NCBI GenBank assembly: GCA_964394795.1
Contig: CAYMYX010000008.1
Coordinates: 1 to 55,200, forward strand
Direction: 5' to 3'
From: CAYFUF01 sp964394795
Lineage (GTDB): Bacteria > Bacillota > Clostridia > Tissierellales > Peptoniphilaceae
Length of the DNA: 55,200 nucleotides
A program made the translations under genes and the position numbers. A model generated the notes under the pieces. The model had not been told where the DNA came from and did no database searches. It saw nothing but the letters and a program-made list of their open reading frames with translations. Shown piece after piece: positions 1 through 7,116 of this stretch (positions are counted from its first letter, which is position 1; every line of letters begins with the position of its first letter).

Positions 1-52
1 GGAGTGCCCAAATCTTCGATTTGGTGCACGAGTCGCTGTAGGTAGTTGCCAA

Positions 53-93
53 ATAGCAAAGAGCAGGTCTGAAAAGACCTGCTTTTTTGCTAT
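53..93 (+). terminator. Terminator hairpin in repeat copy 1
   Basis: Inner arms AGCAGGTCT/AGACCTGCT with a GAAA loop are followed by six T. Outer arms ATAGCAAA/TTTGCTAT extend the stem through the T run, so it could work in both directions. Confidence 0.75.
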
Positions 94-243
94 CTGAGAA
101 GCAGTTTAATCCCAGGCACTGGGAGATAAGTGACGACCCGACGAAGCAAGCTCGGATGAGCGCAGCTGAGTCGTTGGTCGAACTTATGCAGGGAGTGCCC
201 AAATCTTCGATTTGGTGCACGAGTCGCTGTAGGTAGTTGCCAA

Positions 244-284
244 ATAGCAAAGAGCAGGTCTGAAAAGACCTGCTTTTTTGCTAT
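244..284 (+). terminator. Terminator hairpin in repeat copy 2
   Basis: Identical to the hairpin at 53-93, displaced by 191 bp. It isolates the transporter downstream from any upstream transcription. Confidence 0.75.
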
Positions 285-409
285 CTGAGAAGCAGTTTAA
301 TCCCAGGCACTGGGAGATAAGTGACAACCCGACGAAGCAAGCTCTGATTAATGATTGTACTTAAATAGTTTTTTTTGATTAATATGAGATTATTAGTATA
401 TTTTGCCAT

Positions 410-495
410 TATAATATAACTATTGTTGGTTGTAAGGGCATGGCCCAAATAGTAATAGAAAGGGGGGTCTCTGATTCGCTAAGGCGAGTGAGAGA
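410..495 (+). promoter_or_regulatory. Candidate promoter and leader hairpin of the CitMHS transporter gene
   Basis: A TATAAT -10 box lies at 410-415 in AT-rich DNA, without a good -35 at 17 bp. The leader contains a hairpin at 468-495: outer arms TCTCT/AGAGA, inner arms TCGC/GCGA, loop TAAG. There is no U tract, so it is not an obvious terminator. The role is unknown. Confidence 0.35.
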
Positions 496-537
496 AAATC
501 GAGCGAAAGTATCTATAGTACATATTAGGAGTGAATT

Positions 538-1842
538 ATGACATCAGCTGTTGGATTTATTATGATTATCGCAATAGTGGTTTTGCTGTTGAAGCAGAAG
601 ATGAGCCCTATTGTTGTTTTGATTGCATTGCCTGTAGTGGCAGCTATCATTTTAGGAACCGGTATAACTGAACTGGGCGAGATGGCAAAAACTGGAATGA
701 GCACGGTTTCCAATAATGCTTTCTTGTTTATCTTCTCCATTATCTTCTTTTGCGTCATGTCTGACGTGGGCGTTTTTGATATTATTGTGAATCGCCTGGT
801 GAAGATGGCTGGAGATAATGTTGTTTTGATTACTGTAGCAACTGGTATCGTTGGAATTATTGCACACTTGGATGGGGCAACGGCGACTACGGTACTGATT
901 ACTATTCCCACCATGTATCCTATCTATAAGAAGATGGGTATTCGGCCTCATGTTCTTTTGTTAATTGTCGCATCCGCTATGGGTGTGATGAACCTACTGC
1001 CTTGGGGAGGCCCTGTTGTTAGAGCTGCTACGGTCCTGGGCATCGAGGCTACTGATTTGTGGATAGAGATGATACCTATCCAAATTGCAGGTGTGGTCAC
1101 CACAATTGTTTTAGCCGTCATACTCGGTCTGATTGAGAAGAAACGTGGAGCTGGCACAACGCTAGCACAGCATAATCTAGTAGTAGACAATGAAGGGGAA
1201 GAGAAAGTTCTCGATGAAAGATTTAGAAAACTTCTACCTGTAAATGCAATCTTGACCGTTCTTGTCATTGGTGTCTTGGTCTGGGATCAATTGCCTGCTT
1301 ATTTCGTCTTCATGTTGGGACTTTCGGTAGCGATGATCATTAACTATCCAAGTCTGAAAGAGCAGAACAATAAGATCAAGGAACACGCAGCATCTGCTTT
1401 GCAGATCTCTATGACCATTATGTCGGCTGGTATCATGGTAGGTATTATGGATGGAACGGGTATGATTGCAGCCATGGCTGATACACTTACCTCAATTATT
1501 CCAGCTGCCTTGGGTCAATTCATTCATGTCATCTTTGGCTTATTGGCACTGCCTTTGGGCATGTTCATCGGAACGGATGCTTACTTCTTTGGTTTAATGC
1601 CTCCTATTTTAGAGGTGGGCGAAGCGTTTGGCGTTGCTGCAGCTAATACAGCAAAAGCCATGCTGATTGGGAAGAACGTTGCTTTGATGATTTCTCCGCT
1701 AGTACCTGCTACCTGGTTATCTTTAGGCTTAGTGGATGATGTTCAAATCGGTGAGCACATTAAATTTAGTGTCCCTTGGCTCTACGCCATAAGTGTAATC
1801 ATGGTCATTGTTGGATTTGTTACTGGAATAATCACCTTCTAG
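538..1842 (+). CDS. CitMHS-family citrate-metal/proton symporter
   Basis: A polytopic membrane protein of 434 residues with roughly a dozen hydrophobic segments. The overall sequence and length fit the CitMHS family, whose known members import citrate complexed with Mg2+ or Ca2+ together with protons. Conserved-looking signatures are HLDGATATT near residue 109 and the NLLPWGGP segment near residue 152. The ATG at 538 is preceded by AGGAG at 527-531 with 6-nt spacing. The gene stands alone between the tandem repeat and its own terminator. No citrate lyase or CitAB regulator is in the window, so citrate as substrate is inferred from the family; other di- or tricarboxylates are possible. Confidence 0.85.
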   Translation: MTSAVGFIMIIAIVVLLLKQKMSPIVVLIALPVVAAIILGTGITELGEMAKTGMSTVSNNAFLFIFSIIFFCVMSDVGVFDIIVNRLVKMAGDNVVLITVATGIVGIIAHLDGATATTVLITIPTMYPIYKKMGIRPHVLLLIVASAMGVMNLLPWGGPVVRAATVLGIEATDLWIEMIPIQIAGVVTTIVLAVILGLIEKKRGAGTTLAQHNLVVDNEGEEKVLDERFRKLLPVNAILTVLVIGVLVWDQLPAYFVFMLGLSVAMIINYPSLKEQNNKIKEHAASALQISMTIMSAGIMVGIMDGTGMIAAMADTLTSIIPAALGQFIHVIFGLLALPLGMFIGTDAYFFGLMPPILEVGEAFGVAAANTAKAMLIGKNVALMISPLVPATWLSLGLVDDVQIGEHIKFSVPWLYAISVIMVIVGFVTGIITF

Positions 1843-1853
1843 TAAAATAGACG

Positions 1854-1890
1854 GGGCGTGCTTGATTTATCTAGCATGCCCTTTACTTTA
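1854..1890 (+). terminator. Terminator after the CitMHS gene
   Basis: Arms GGGCGTGCT (1854-1862) and AGCATGCCC (1873-1881) with one G-T pair, followed by a T-rich tail. Confidence 0.7.
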
Positions 1891-1924
1891 CGTTTTAGTG
1901 AGCCAAGATTCCCACGTCAACCAC

Positions 1925-1953
1925 TTGCTAAACTCACCACTTTTCGTTATAAT
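1925..1953 (+). promoter_or_regulatory. Promoter of tRNA-Thr
   Basis: TTGCTA (1925-1930), 17-bp spacer, TATAAT (1948-1953), ending 11 bp before the mature tRNA. This is a good sigma-A-type promoter placed for the tRNA alone. Confidence 0.7.
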
Positions 1954-1964
1954 ATGTAAATCGT

Positions 1965-2037
1965 GCCGGCATAGCTCAACTGGTAGAGCAACTGAATCGT
2001 AATCAGTAGGTTGTGGGTTCAAGTCCTATTGCCGGCT
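1965..2037 (+). tRNA. tRNA-Thr (anticodon CGT)
   Basis: A complete 73-nt cloverleaf. The acceptor arms GCCGGCA/TGCCGGC pair fully, the D stem is GCTC/GAGC, the anticodon stem is ACTGA/TCAGT around the loop ATCGTAA (anticodon CGT, reading ACG), and the T arm has two G-U pairs. The discriminator base is T and CCA is not encoded. The gene has its own promoter and terminator, so it is a single-gene unit. Confidence 0.95.
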
Positions 2038-2041
2038 TTAA

Positions 2042-2067
2042 AACTCCTAATAATTAGGAGTTTTTTT
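2042..2067 (+). terminator. Terminator of tRNA-Thr
   Basis: AACTCCTAA/TTAGGAGTT stem with a three-base loop and a run of T, starting 5 bp after the tRNA. Confidence 0.85.
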
Positions 2068-2106
2068 ATTTCTTGTGACCTTTACTTCTATTTCCAATGG
2101 ACAAGA

Positions 2107-2147
2107 TAAAACCTTCCAAGAAGTATTGTTGCTAATTCTTGGAAGGT
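2107..2147 (-). terminator. Candidate terminator of the GHR-like operon
   Basis: Arms ACCTTCCAAGAA (2111-2122) and TTCTTGGAAGGT (2136-2147) form a perfect 12-bp stem. Read on the minus strand it is followed by TTTT, just past the stop of the gene at 2168-3094. Confidence 0.6.
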
Positions 2148-2167
2148 GTATTTACGCTAGTCAGTTC

Positions 2168-3094
2168 TTAATCTAAATAATCCATACTTGGACCTTCAGG
2201 AACAATCCCTGTTGGATTGATATCTAAGTGACTCATGTAGTAATGTTTTTTAATATGGTCGAAGTTGATTGTCTCCTTGAATTCAGGAATCTGGTATAAA
2301 CTTCTGGTGTAAGCGGAAAGGTTCTTGTATTCTCGGATTTGTTGGAGGTTACATTTGAAGTGACCTACATATACAGGATCGAAGCGGATGAGGGTAACGA
2401 ATAGGCGAATATCGGCTTCAGTTAGACGGTCTCCTACCAAGTAGTCTTTACCTTCAAGATGGGCATCTAACTTATCGAGGACGCGGAATAGTTCTTCTAC
2501 TGCTTCTTTGTAGTTCGCCTGAGTTTTAGCAAATCCTGCTTTGTAGACGCCATTGTTCACACTATCGTAAATTTCATCATTCCATGTATCAATCTCGCTG
2601 CGGAGGTCTTCTGGATAGTAATCGCCGGGTTTTGCGCCGATATCATCGAAAGCTTCATTTAGCATTCGAATAATCTCCGAAGATTCGTTGTTGACAATAG
2701 TATTTGTCTTTTTGTCGAAAAGGACGGGAACACTGACATAGCCATCATAGGCTGGTTCTGCCTTTTGGTAGAGTTGTCTCATATCTTGGACATTGAAAAC
2801 AGGATCAGCAATAACGCCGTCATATTCTTCAAATGTCCAGTCCCTCTTGTCTACGATAGGGTTAACCACGGATACAGAAATGTAATCTTCCAGCCCCTTT
2901 AATTTGCGCATAATCAGCGTACGGTTAGCCCATGGACAAGCATACGACACATAGAGATGGTAGCGACCTTTTTCAGCTGGATAACCACCTTCGCCAGATG
3001 GCCCAGGATTTCCGTCTTTGGTTATCCAAGAGCGGAAGCTAGATACTGAGCGCTCAAATTTGCCTTCTTTGTTGATTCCATCGGTTGTTTTCAT
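2168..3094 (-). CDS. Glutathionyl-hydroquinone reductase-like protein (GST superfamily, YqjG/ECM4 type)
   Basis: 308 residues, the usual length for this family. The N-terminal thioredoxin-fold part carries YACPWANRT with the catalytic-type Cys53 (CPWA), and the C-terminal half is the all-helical GST domain. Known family members use glutathione to reduce glutathionyl-hydroquinones through a Cys mechanism. ATG at 3094 has AAGGAA upstream. It is the second gene of a two-gene minus-strand operon, 31 bp after a paralogue. No glutathione synthesis gene is in the window, so the thiol cofactor in this organism is unknown; an imported or different low-molecular-weight thiol is possible. Confidence 0.85.
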   Translation of the reverse strand: MKTTDGINKEGKFERSVSSFRSWITKDGNPGPSGEGGYPAEKGRYHLYVSYACPWANRTLIMRKLKGLEDYISVSVVNPIVDKRDWTFEEYDGVIADPVFNVQDMRQLYQKAEPAYDGYVSVPVLFDKKTNTIVNNESSEIIRMLNEAFDDIGAKPGDYYPEDLRSEIDTWNDEIYDSVNNGVYKAGFAKTQANYKEAVEELFRVLDKLDAHLEGKDYLVGDRLTEADIRLFVTLIRFDPVYVGHFKCNLQQIREYKNLSAYTRSLYQIPEFKETINFDHIKKHYYMSHLDINPTGIVPEGPSMDYLD

Positions 3095-3125
3095 GTTATT
3101 TCCTTCTTTCTAGTAAAAAAAGTTA

Positions 3126-4043
3126 TTATTGTATATAGGTTAAGTCGGGACCAAGGGGGACAATGCCTGTTGGATTGATATCCCTGTGGCTGACGTAGTA
3201 GCTAGGTTTAATGTGGTCGAAAAATATAGTGTTTTTGAAGGCTGGTATTTGGTATAGCCTTCTGGTATAGGCAGACAGGTTGGGGTAGTCTTTGATTGCT
3301 TTGAGATTACATTTGAAGTGGCCGTAATAGACAGCATCAAAACGAATCAGCGTAGTGAATAAACGAATGTCTGCTTCTGTAAGCTGGTCACCTACGAGAT
3401 AATCTTTATCTTGGAGGTGGTCCTCAATCTCATCTAGGGCTTGGAAGAGTTTTGTGACAGCTTCCATGTAATGGTCTTGAGTCTTTGCGAAGCCAGCTTT
3501 ATAGACACCCAGGTTGATGTCTTCCGCGATTCTTTCGTTGATGTCATCTATCTCTTTGCTAAGGGAAGCGGGGTAGAAGTCCTCGCTGTTTGCTCCGCTG
3601 TCATTAAAAGCGTCGTTGAGCATCCGGATGATCTCTGCCGATTCATTATTGACGATGGTTTTCGTTTTCTTGTCGAAGAGAACGGGGACACTAACTACGC
3701 CGGAGTAGTTGGGTGATACTTGTTCATAGACTTCTCGGAGGTCTTTAGCGTTAAAAACCGGTTCTTTAGTGGCTCCGGGATAGGAGTTGAAGTCCCAGTC
3801 ATGGCCCTCGCGAATGGGATTCACGACAACCACATCTATAAAATTGGTCAGACCTTTGAGATTCAACATAATTAATGTGCGGTTAGCGAAAGGGCAAGCA
3901 TAGGAAACATAGAGAAGATAGCGGTCTTTTTCTGCGGGATAAATATTGCCCTTACTCGAAGGGCTGGTCCCTTTTTCAATCCAAGATCGGAATTGTGATT
4001 CTTCCATAGAAAACCTATCTTCACGGGATTTCTCTCTAGACAT
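3126..4043 (-). CDS. Second glutathionyl-hydroquinone reductase-like protein
   Basis: 305 residues and closely similar over its whole length to the product of 2168-3094, so the pair arose by tandem duplication. Here the active-site motif is CPFA (Cys50) rather than CPWA, a substitution next to the catalytic Cys that may alter substrate choice. I place the start at the ATG ending at 4043, five bases after AGGAGG. A longer frame reaches 4148 but its extra residues are Cys/His-rich and run through the divergent promoter region. It is the first gene of the operon, and the intergenic space to 4133 holds the promoters of both directions. Confidence 0.82.
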   Translation of the reverse strand: MSREKSREDRFSMEESQFRSWIEKGTSPSSKGNIYPAEKDRYLLYVSYACPFANRTLIMLNLKGLTNFIDVVVVNPIREGHDWDFNSYPGATKEPVFNAKDLREVYEQVSPNYSGVVSVPVLFDKKTKTIVNNESAEIIRMLNDAFNDSGANSEDFYPASLSKEIDDINERIAEDINLGVYKAGFAKTQDHYMEAVTKLFQALDEIEDHLQDKDYLVGDQLTEADIRLFTTLIRFDAVYYGHFKCNLKAIKDYPNLSAYTRRLYQIPAFKNTIFFDHIKPSYYVSHRDINPTGIVPLGPDLTYIQ

Positions 4044-4093
4044 CATGTCCTCCTTTAATCTAGGCAAGCTATCTATTTGTACCCTATATCTAG

Positions 4094-4127
4094 TATAATG
4101 ATGGCAGCATTTATAAAGAGTGAGGTG
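4094..4127 (+). promoter_or_regulatory. -10 box and ribosome binding site of the thioesterase gene
   Basis: TATAAT at 4094-4099 without a clear -35, then AGGTG at 4123-4127 before the ATG at 4133. The space to the divergent gene is only 89 bp, so the two promoters must lie close together. Confidence 0.4.
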
Positions 4128-4132
4128 AAAAC

Positions 4133-4558
4133 ATGAGTGAAAAAACAAAGCAACAAAGGGAACAAGGCTTGATTGACAGGATAAAGAATCATCCTTATGG
4201 CCAACTTATCGGCATCGAAGTTGGCGAAGATGGGGACGAGGAGCCAGCCTTTTATATTGATATTGAGAATAGGCATCGAAATCCTGGTGGTATTATGCAT
4301 GGTGGTGTTGCCTTAGCTTTGGCGGATACGGCAGGCGGTTATTCGGTCGTCGATGGAACGGATTTCTTTGTAACGTTGAATCAGGAGTATCATTTCTTAA
4401 AACGTGTACAAGTTGGTGATAGACTCTTTGCAAAAGCCAAATTAATCTCAGATGGCTATAAGATAAAAGTGGTTGAAGTGGAAATGATGGTGGGGGATGA
4501 GAAGGTTGGGCATGCCGTAATAACCTACTACCGCACAAAAGGAAGTAACCAGGCATAA
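4133..4558 (+). CDS. PaaI-family hotdog thioesterase
   Basis: 141 residues, typical for a single hotdog domain. The diagnostic segment is HGGVALALADTAGG near residue 60, matching the family's helix and catalytic loop, preceded by NRHRNPGGIMHGG. Such proteins hydrolyse acyl-CoA thioesters (often phenylacetyl-CoA-type, aromatic or medium-chain) and act as tetramers in the cytosol. The substrate cannot be read from sequence. ATG at 4133, Shine-Dalgarno AGGTG. It is divergent from the GHR-like pair and alone in its transcription unit. Confidence 0.85.
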   Translation: MSEKTKQQREQGLIDRIKNHPYGQLIGIEVGEDGDEEPAFYIDIENRHRNPGGIMHGGVALALADTAGGYSVVDGTDFFVTLNQEYHFLKRVQVGDRLFAKAKLISDGYKIKVVEVEMMVGDEKVGHAVITYYRTKGSNQA

Positions 4559-4561
4559 AAA

Positions 4562-4600
4562 TGAGGTTCCGTCATCTATTGATGAGGAACCTCAATTTTT
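4562..4600. terminator. Bidirectional terminator between thioesterase and lipoprotein genes
   Basis: Arms TGAGGTTCC/GGAACCTCA, extended inside by TCATC/GATGA, with T on the right and A on the left. It serves the convergent genes 4133-4558 and 4640-5764. Confidence 0.85.
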
Positions 4601-4639
4601 TACATTGGATGTAATGCCACGTTTCTATTTCGATTAGCT

Positions 4640-5764
4640 TTATTCGTGGTTGCTTAAAGTCTGTGTGAGAATGTAATCCATTAGAGCTGGAACGAGCTTA
4701 TTGTTTTCGGCATTATAATAAATTCCAGAAAGATAGATGGTCCCGTTGTGTTCAAACGTATAAAATACGGTCTCTAAATCTGCTTCAGTATTACCAGCAT
4801 CATCTGTGACTACTAAAGGGTTTTGTGTATATTTGACTATGGTATCTCCATACGTTGTTTCTTTAATTTCAAGATCGTCAACTTCTAAGATCATCCCGTT
4901 CTGGTTAGGTGTGGAGATCGATTCATCTTGCAATAATGCATTTAGGGCGGATTCGCTACGGCTAGCTTCGTCATTACCTTCGATGCTACCTAAATATTCG
5001 GGCGGCACTTCACTGATAGCTAGAGACCACAAATCAGTTGTTGACGTTGAGTTCCCATAAAAAATTAAACTATCTCCAGCATATGGCAAAAAGTTGTTTA
5101 AGAAATCTGGATAGATTACAGACAAGTTTCCTATGTCGCCCGATGTGTTCTCAACTAATAAGGGTGGATCATTCTCTAATTTATCTTCGATACTGACTAA
5201 TGAATCTAGGAAGGCCTGTCTATCATTGTGAGGATTCTCAGCTGTATTGCCTACCTGTGCATAATGGATTACGTGGCCATCGGTAAGAAAAGCTACGCCT
5301 ACTATTGTTCTGCTGTCATCTTCCAAAGTATAAGTATAAGTCACAGCTGGGTGGCTTTGAACCGTCGTTCTTTCAAGTTGGTCGGTTGGGGGATAGGTGG
5401 GGTGCAAAACGCCTGGAGATTCTAAAAGTCCGTAGACACTATCATCATCTGTCTCTTCTAAATAATCTACTGGAACAGCTACTGAAGATATCGTTATTAT
5501 TGACCGGTCTTCCGAAGGTAAATCCTTAGTATATTCTTTTAGGGTCACTCCCATTGCTTGGCTACCATAATTCGCCCCGTTATTTACTTCATTTGTTAAT
5601 GGATTAAATCCTTCTGGAATTTGATAGACGAAACTCCCGATTACTTCATCTGCGACTTGCCCCTCCTCAATTTCTTGAATTGGTTGACTGCCCCCAGAGC
5701 TACACGCAGTTATCACAAATGCAAACATCATAACAGCTAATAATAAAAACTTTTTTTTAAGCAC
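4640..5764 (-). CDS. Two-lobed lipoprotein, paralogue A
   Basis: 374 residues. The start is GTG at 5764 after a G-rich site (AGGGGGG). A short signal peptide (KKK, hydrophobic stretch, lipobox VITAC) predicts lipidation at Cys21 and anchoring on the outer face of the membrane. The mature part appears to contain two similar halves (about 35-190 and 195-374), each with a pattern of YP-F, a central W or I strand, a Y-TFE/DG strand pair and a final 'D.l...t' helix. That resembles a PsbP/MOG1-like alpha-beta fold, but this is only an impression and I do not recognise a named family. Related to the genes at 5976-7091 and 7117-8232. Function unknown. Confidence 0.8.
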   Translation of the reverse strand: MLKKKFLLLAVMMFAFVITACSSGGSQPIQEIEEGQVADEVIGSFVYQIPEGFNPLTNEVNNGANYGSQAMGVTLKEYTKDLPSEDRSIITISSVAVPVDYLEETDDDSVYGLLESPGVLHPTYPPTDQLERTTVQSHPAVTYTYTLEDDSRTIVGVAFLTDGHVIHYAQVGNTAENPHNDRQAFLDSLVSIEDKLENDPPLLVENTSGDIGNLSVIYPDFLNNFLPYAGDSLIFYGNSTSTTDLWSLAISEVPPEYLGSIEGNDEASRSESALNALLQDESISTPNQNGMILEVDDLEIKETTYGDTIVKYTQNPLVVTDDAGNTEADLETVFYTFEHNGTIYLSGIYYNAENNKLVPALMDYILTQTLSNHE

Positions 5765-5907
5765 TTTTCCCCCCTATAATATGAGTTCTTTTCTACTGTG
5801 AAGCATTGAATACATGGTAGGAGGTATACCCTAATTGCGATTTTATGAAACTTTTTTCGTATTAGAAACTTATAACTGATGCATTAATTAAATTAAGAGA
5901 AACAAAA

Positions 5908-5932
5908 AGCCCCGCATCTAACGATGGGGGCT
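5908..5932 (-). terminator. Terminator of the lipoprotein B/C operon
   Basis: Stem AGCCCC-CATC/GATG-GGGGCT with loop TAAC. On the minus strand it is followed by CTTTTTG. It separates the operon at 5976-8232 from lipoprotein gene A. Confidence 0.75.
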
Positions 5933-5975
5933 CTTAATCGTTATATGAATTTGATTGTTGCTAAAATTAGAACAT

Positions 5976-7091
5976 TTACTCAGCTGATGTAAACGTCTTA
6001 ATAAGGATGTAATCCATTAGTGATGGTACAAAATTATTAGTCTCAGCGTTATAATATAGACCAGCAGTATAGAGTTGGTTATTGTATTCGAAAGCATATA
6101 TGACCGTATCTAATTGACCTTCTAATTCACCTGAGGTATCAAAGCTTTCGATAGGAACATGGACATATTTGACGACCGTATCACCATACTTTACATCGTT
6201 GATTTCAGCATCTTCTACTTCAATTCTGATACCTTCTTCAGCCGTATACTGGGCACAACCTTATAGCATAAGATTCAATAAAGATTCACTACGGCTCGGG
6301 CCGTCATTGCCTTCTACCCGGTCAAGATATTCATCGTCAGCAATATCAAACATGACCGACCAACGATTCAGTGGAAATGTAATATTGCCTCCAAAGAATA
6401 TTTGGTCAGGTGAAGACATGGAGAAATCATCCAAAAAGCTAGGGTAAGTTACTGTGAGATCATATAGTTTTGTCGAAGAATTATCGACTAGTAATGGCGG
6501 ATCCTTCTCGACCTTTTCGTTGATAGTAACAAGTGAGTCAAGGAAATACTGCATATCATTTTTCGCATTTTCAAGTGTGCCACCCTCTTGAGCATACTGG
6601 ACGATATTTCCGTCTTCAAAGAAGAGGATGCCGGCTAGTACTGTAGTACCATTGTTATAGGCATAAGTCAAAGCAGGTTTATCTCGGAAAGTCGTTCGCT
6701 CAATCTGTTCTTGCGAAGGGAAAGTAGGATAAATATAACTCTGATTTTCAAGATATTTATATAGACTTTCATCGTCAGTTAACACAGAATAGTCAGCAAA
6801 AGTTAAGAGGGAAGAGATCGTAATTGTGGAAATATGGCCATCGGCTACTGGCTTAGAATAACTAACAAGCATCGAACCCATAGTTAATAGGCCGTAATCA
6901 TATTCATCCTCTGTTTCTCTTGTTACAAGCTCGTATCCTTCTGGAATTTGGCAAATGTAATTACCGACGATTTTATCCGCGACCTGACCCTCTTCAACTT
7001 CTTTGAAAAGGGGGCCATCCCCCGAGCCACAAGCCGTAACGATAAAGATAAAGACGGTTAATAGTGCATACAAAAACTTTCTGCTTTTCAT
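5976..7091 (-). pseudogene. Lipoprotein paralogue B, interrupted by an in-frame stop
   Basis: The start is the ATG ending at 7091 (MKSRK, lipobox VTACGSG), with GAGGAA upstream. Translation runs about 276 codons and meets TAA at 6261-6263, after the residues SLLNLML. The same frame then continues without any other stop for about 94 codons to a TAA at 5976-5978. That tail aligns with the C-terminus of paralogue A (for example VKYGDTVVKY and LMDYIL match its equivalents). A single nonsense change, or a base error, therefore breaks an otherwise intact gene. The truncated protein would lose half of the second lobe. The gene lies 25 bp after paralogue C and is cotranscribed with it. Confidence 0.85.
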
Positions 7092-7116
7092 ATCGCATTT
7101 CCTCAATTCTTTAGTG

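Larger units (their letters stand above)
1..344. repeat. Structured non-coding tandem repeat, about 191-bp unit, 1.8 copies
   Basis: Bases 1-153 recur at 192-344 (offset 191) with one difference I can find (G at 135, A at 326). Copy 2 breaks off at 344, so the array may continue upstream of the window. Each unit folds into several hairpins. In copy 1 these are 4-29 (arms CCAAATC/GATTTGG), 53-93 (a terminator), 111-123 (CCCAG/CTGGG) and 134-181 (outer CGACC/GGTCG, inner GCTC/GAGC). The last hairpin is lost in copy 2. No plausible ORF lies in it. It could be an intergenic repeat element, tandem small RNAs each ending in the terminator, or the tail of an unseen upstream gene. Confidence 0.85.

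Noticed and set aside
1..344. Known structural RNA (5S, SRP RNA, RNase P, tmRNA) or T-box
   Set aside because: None of the conserved cores of these RNAs could be found, and there is no T-box-type conserved loop.
525..1268. Minus-strand open frames opposite the CitMHS gene
   Set aside because: They have no ribosome binding site and no recognisable domain, and they mirror a membrane-protein gene whose codon bias creates such antisense frames.
3140..3716. Small ORFs on both strands within the second GHR-like gene
   Set aside because: They are shadows of the real gene with low-complexity or unlikely composition and no start signal.
6261..6263. Programmed stop-codon readthrough in lipoprotein B
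   Set aside because: The codon is TAA, there is no SECIS-like or readthrough context, and the intact paralogues carry sense codons; a nonsense change is simpler.
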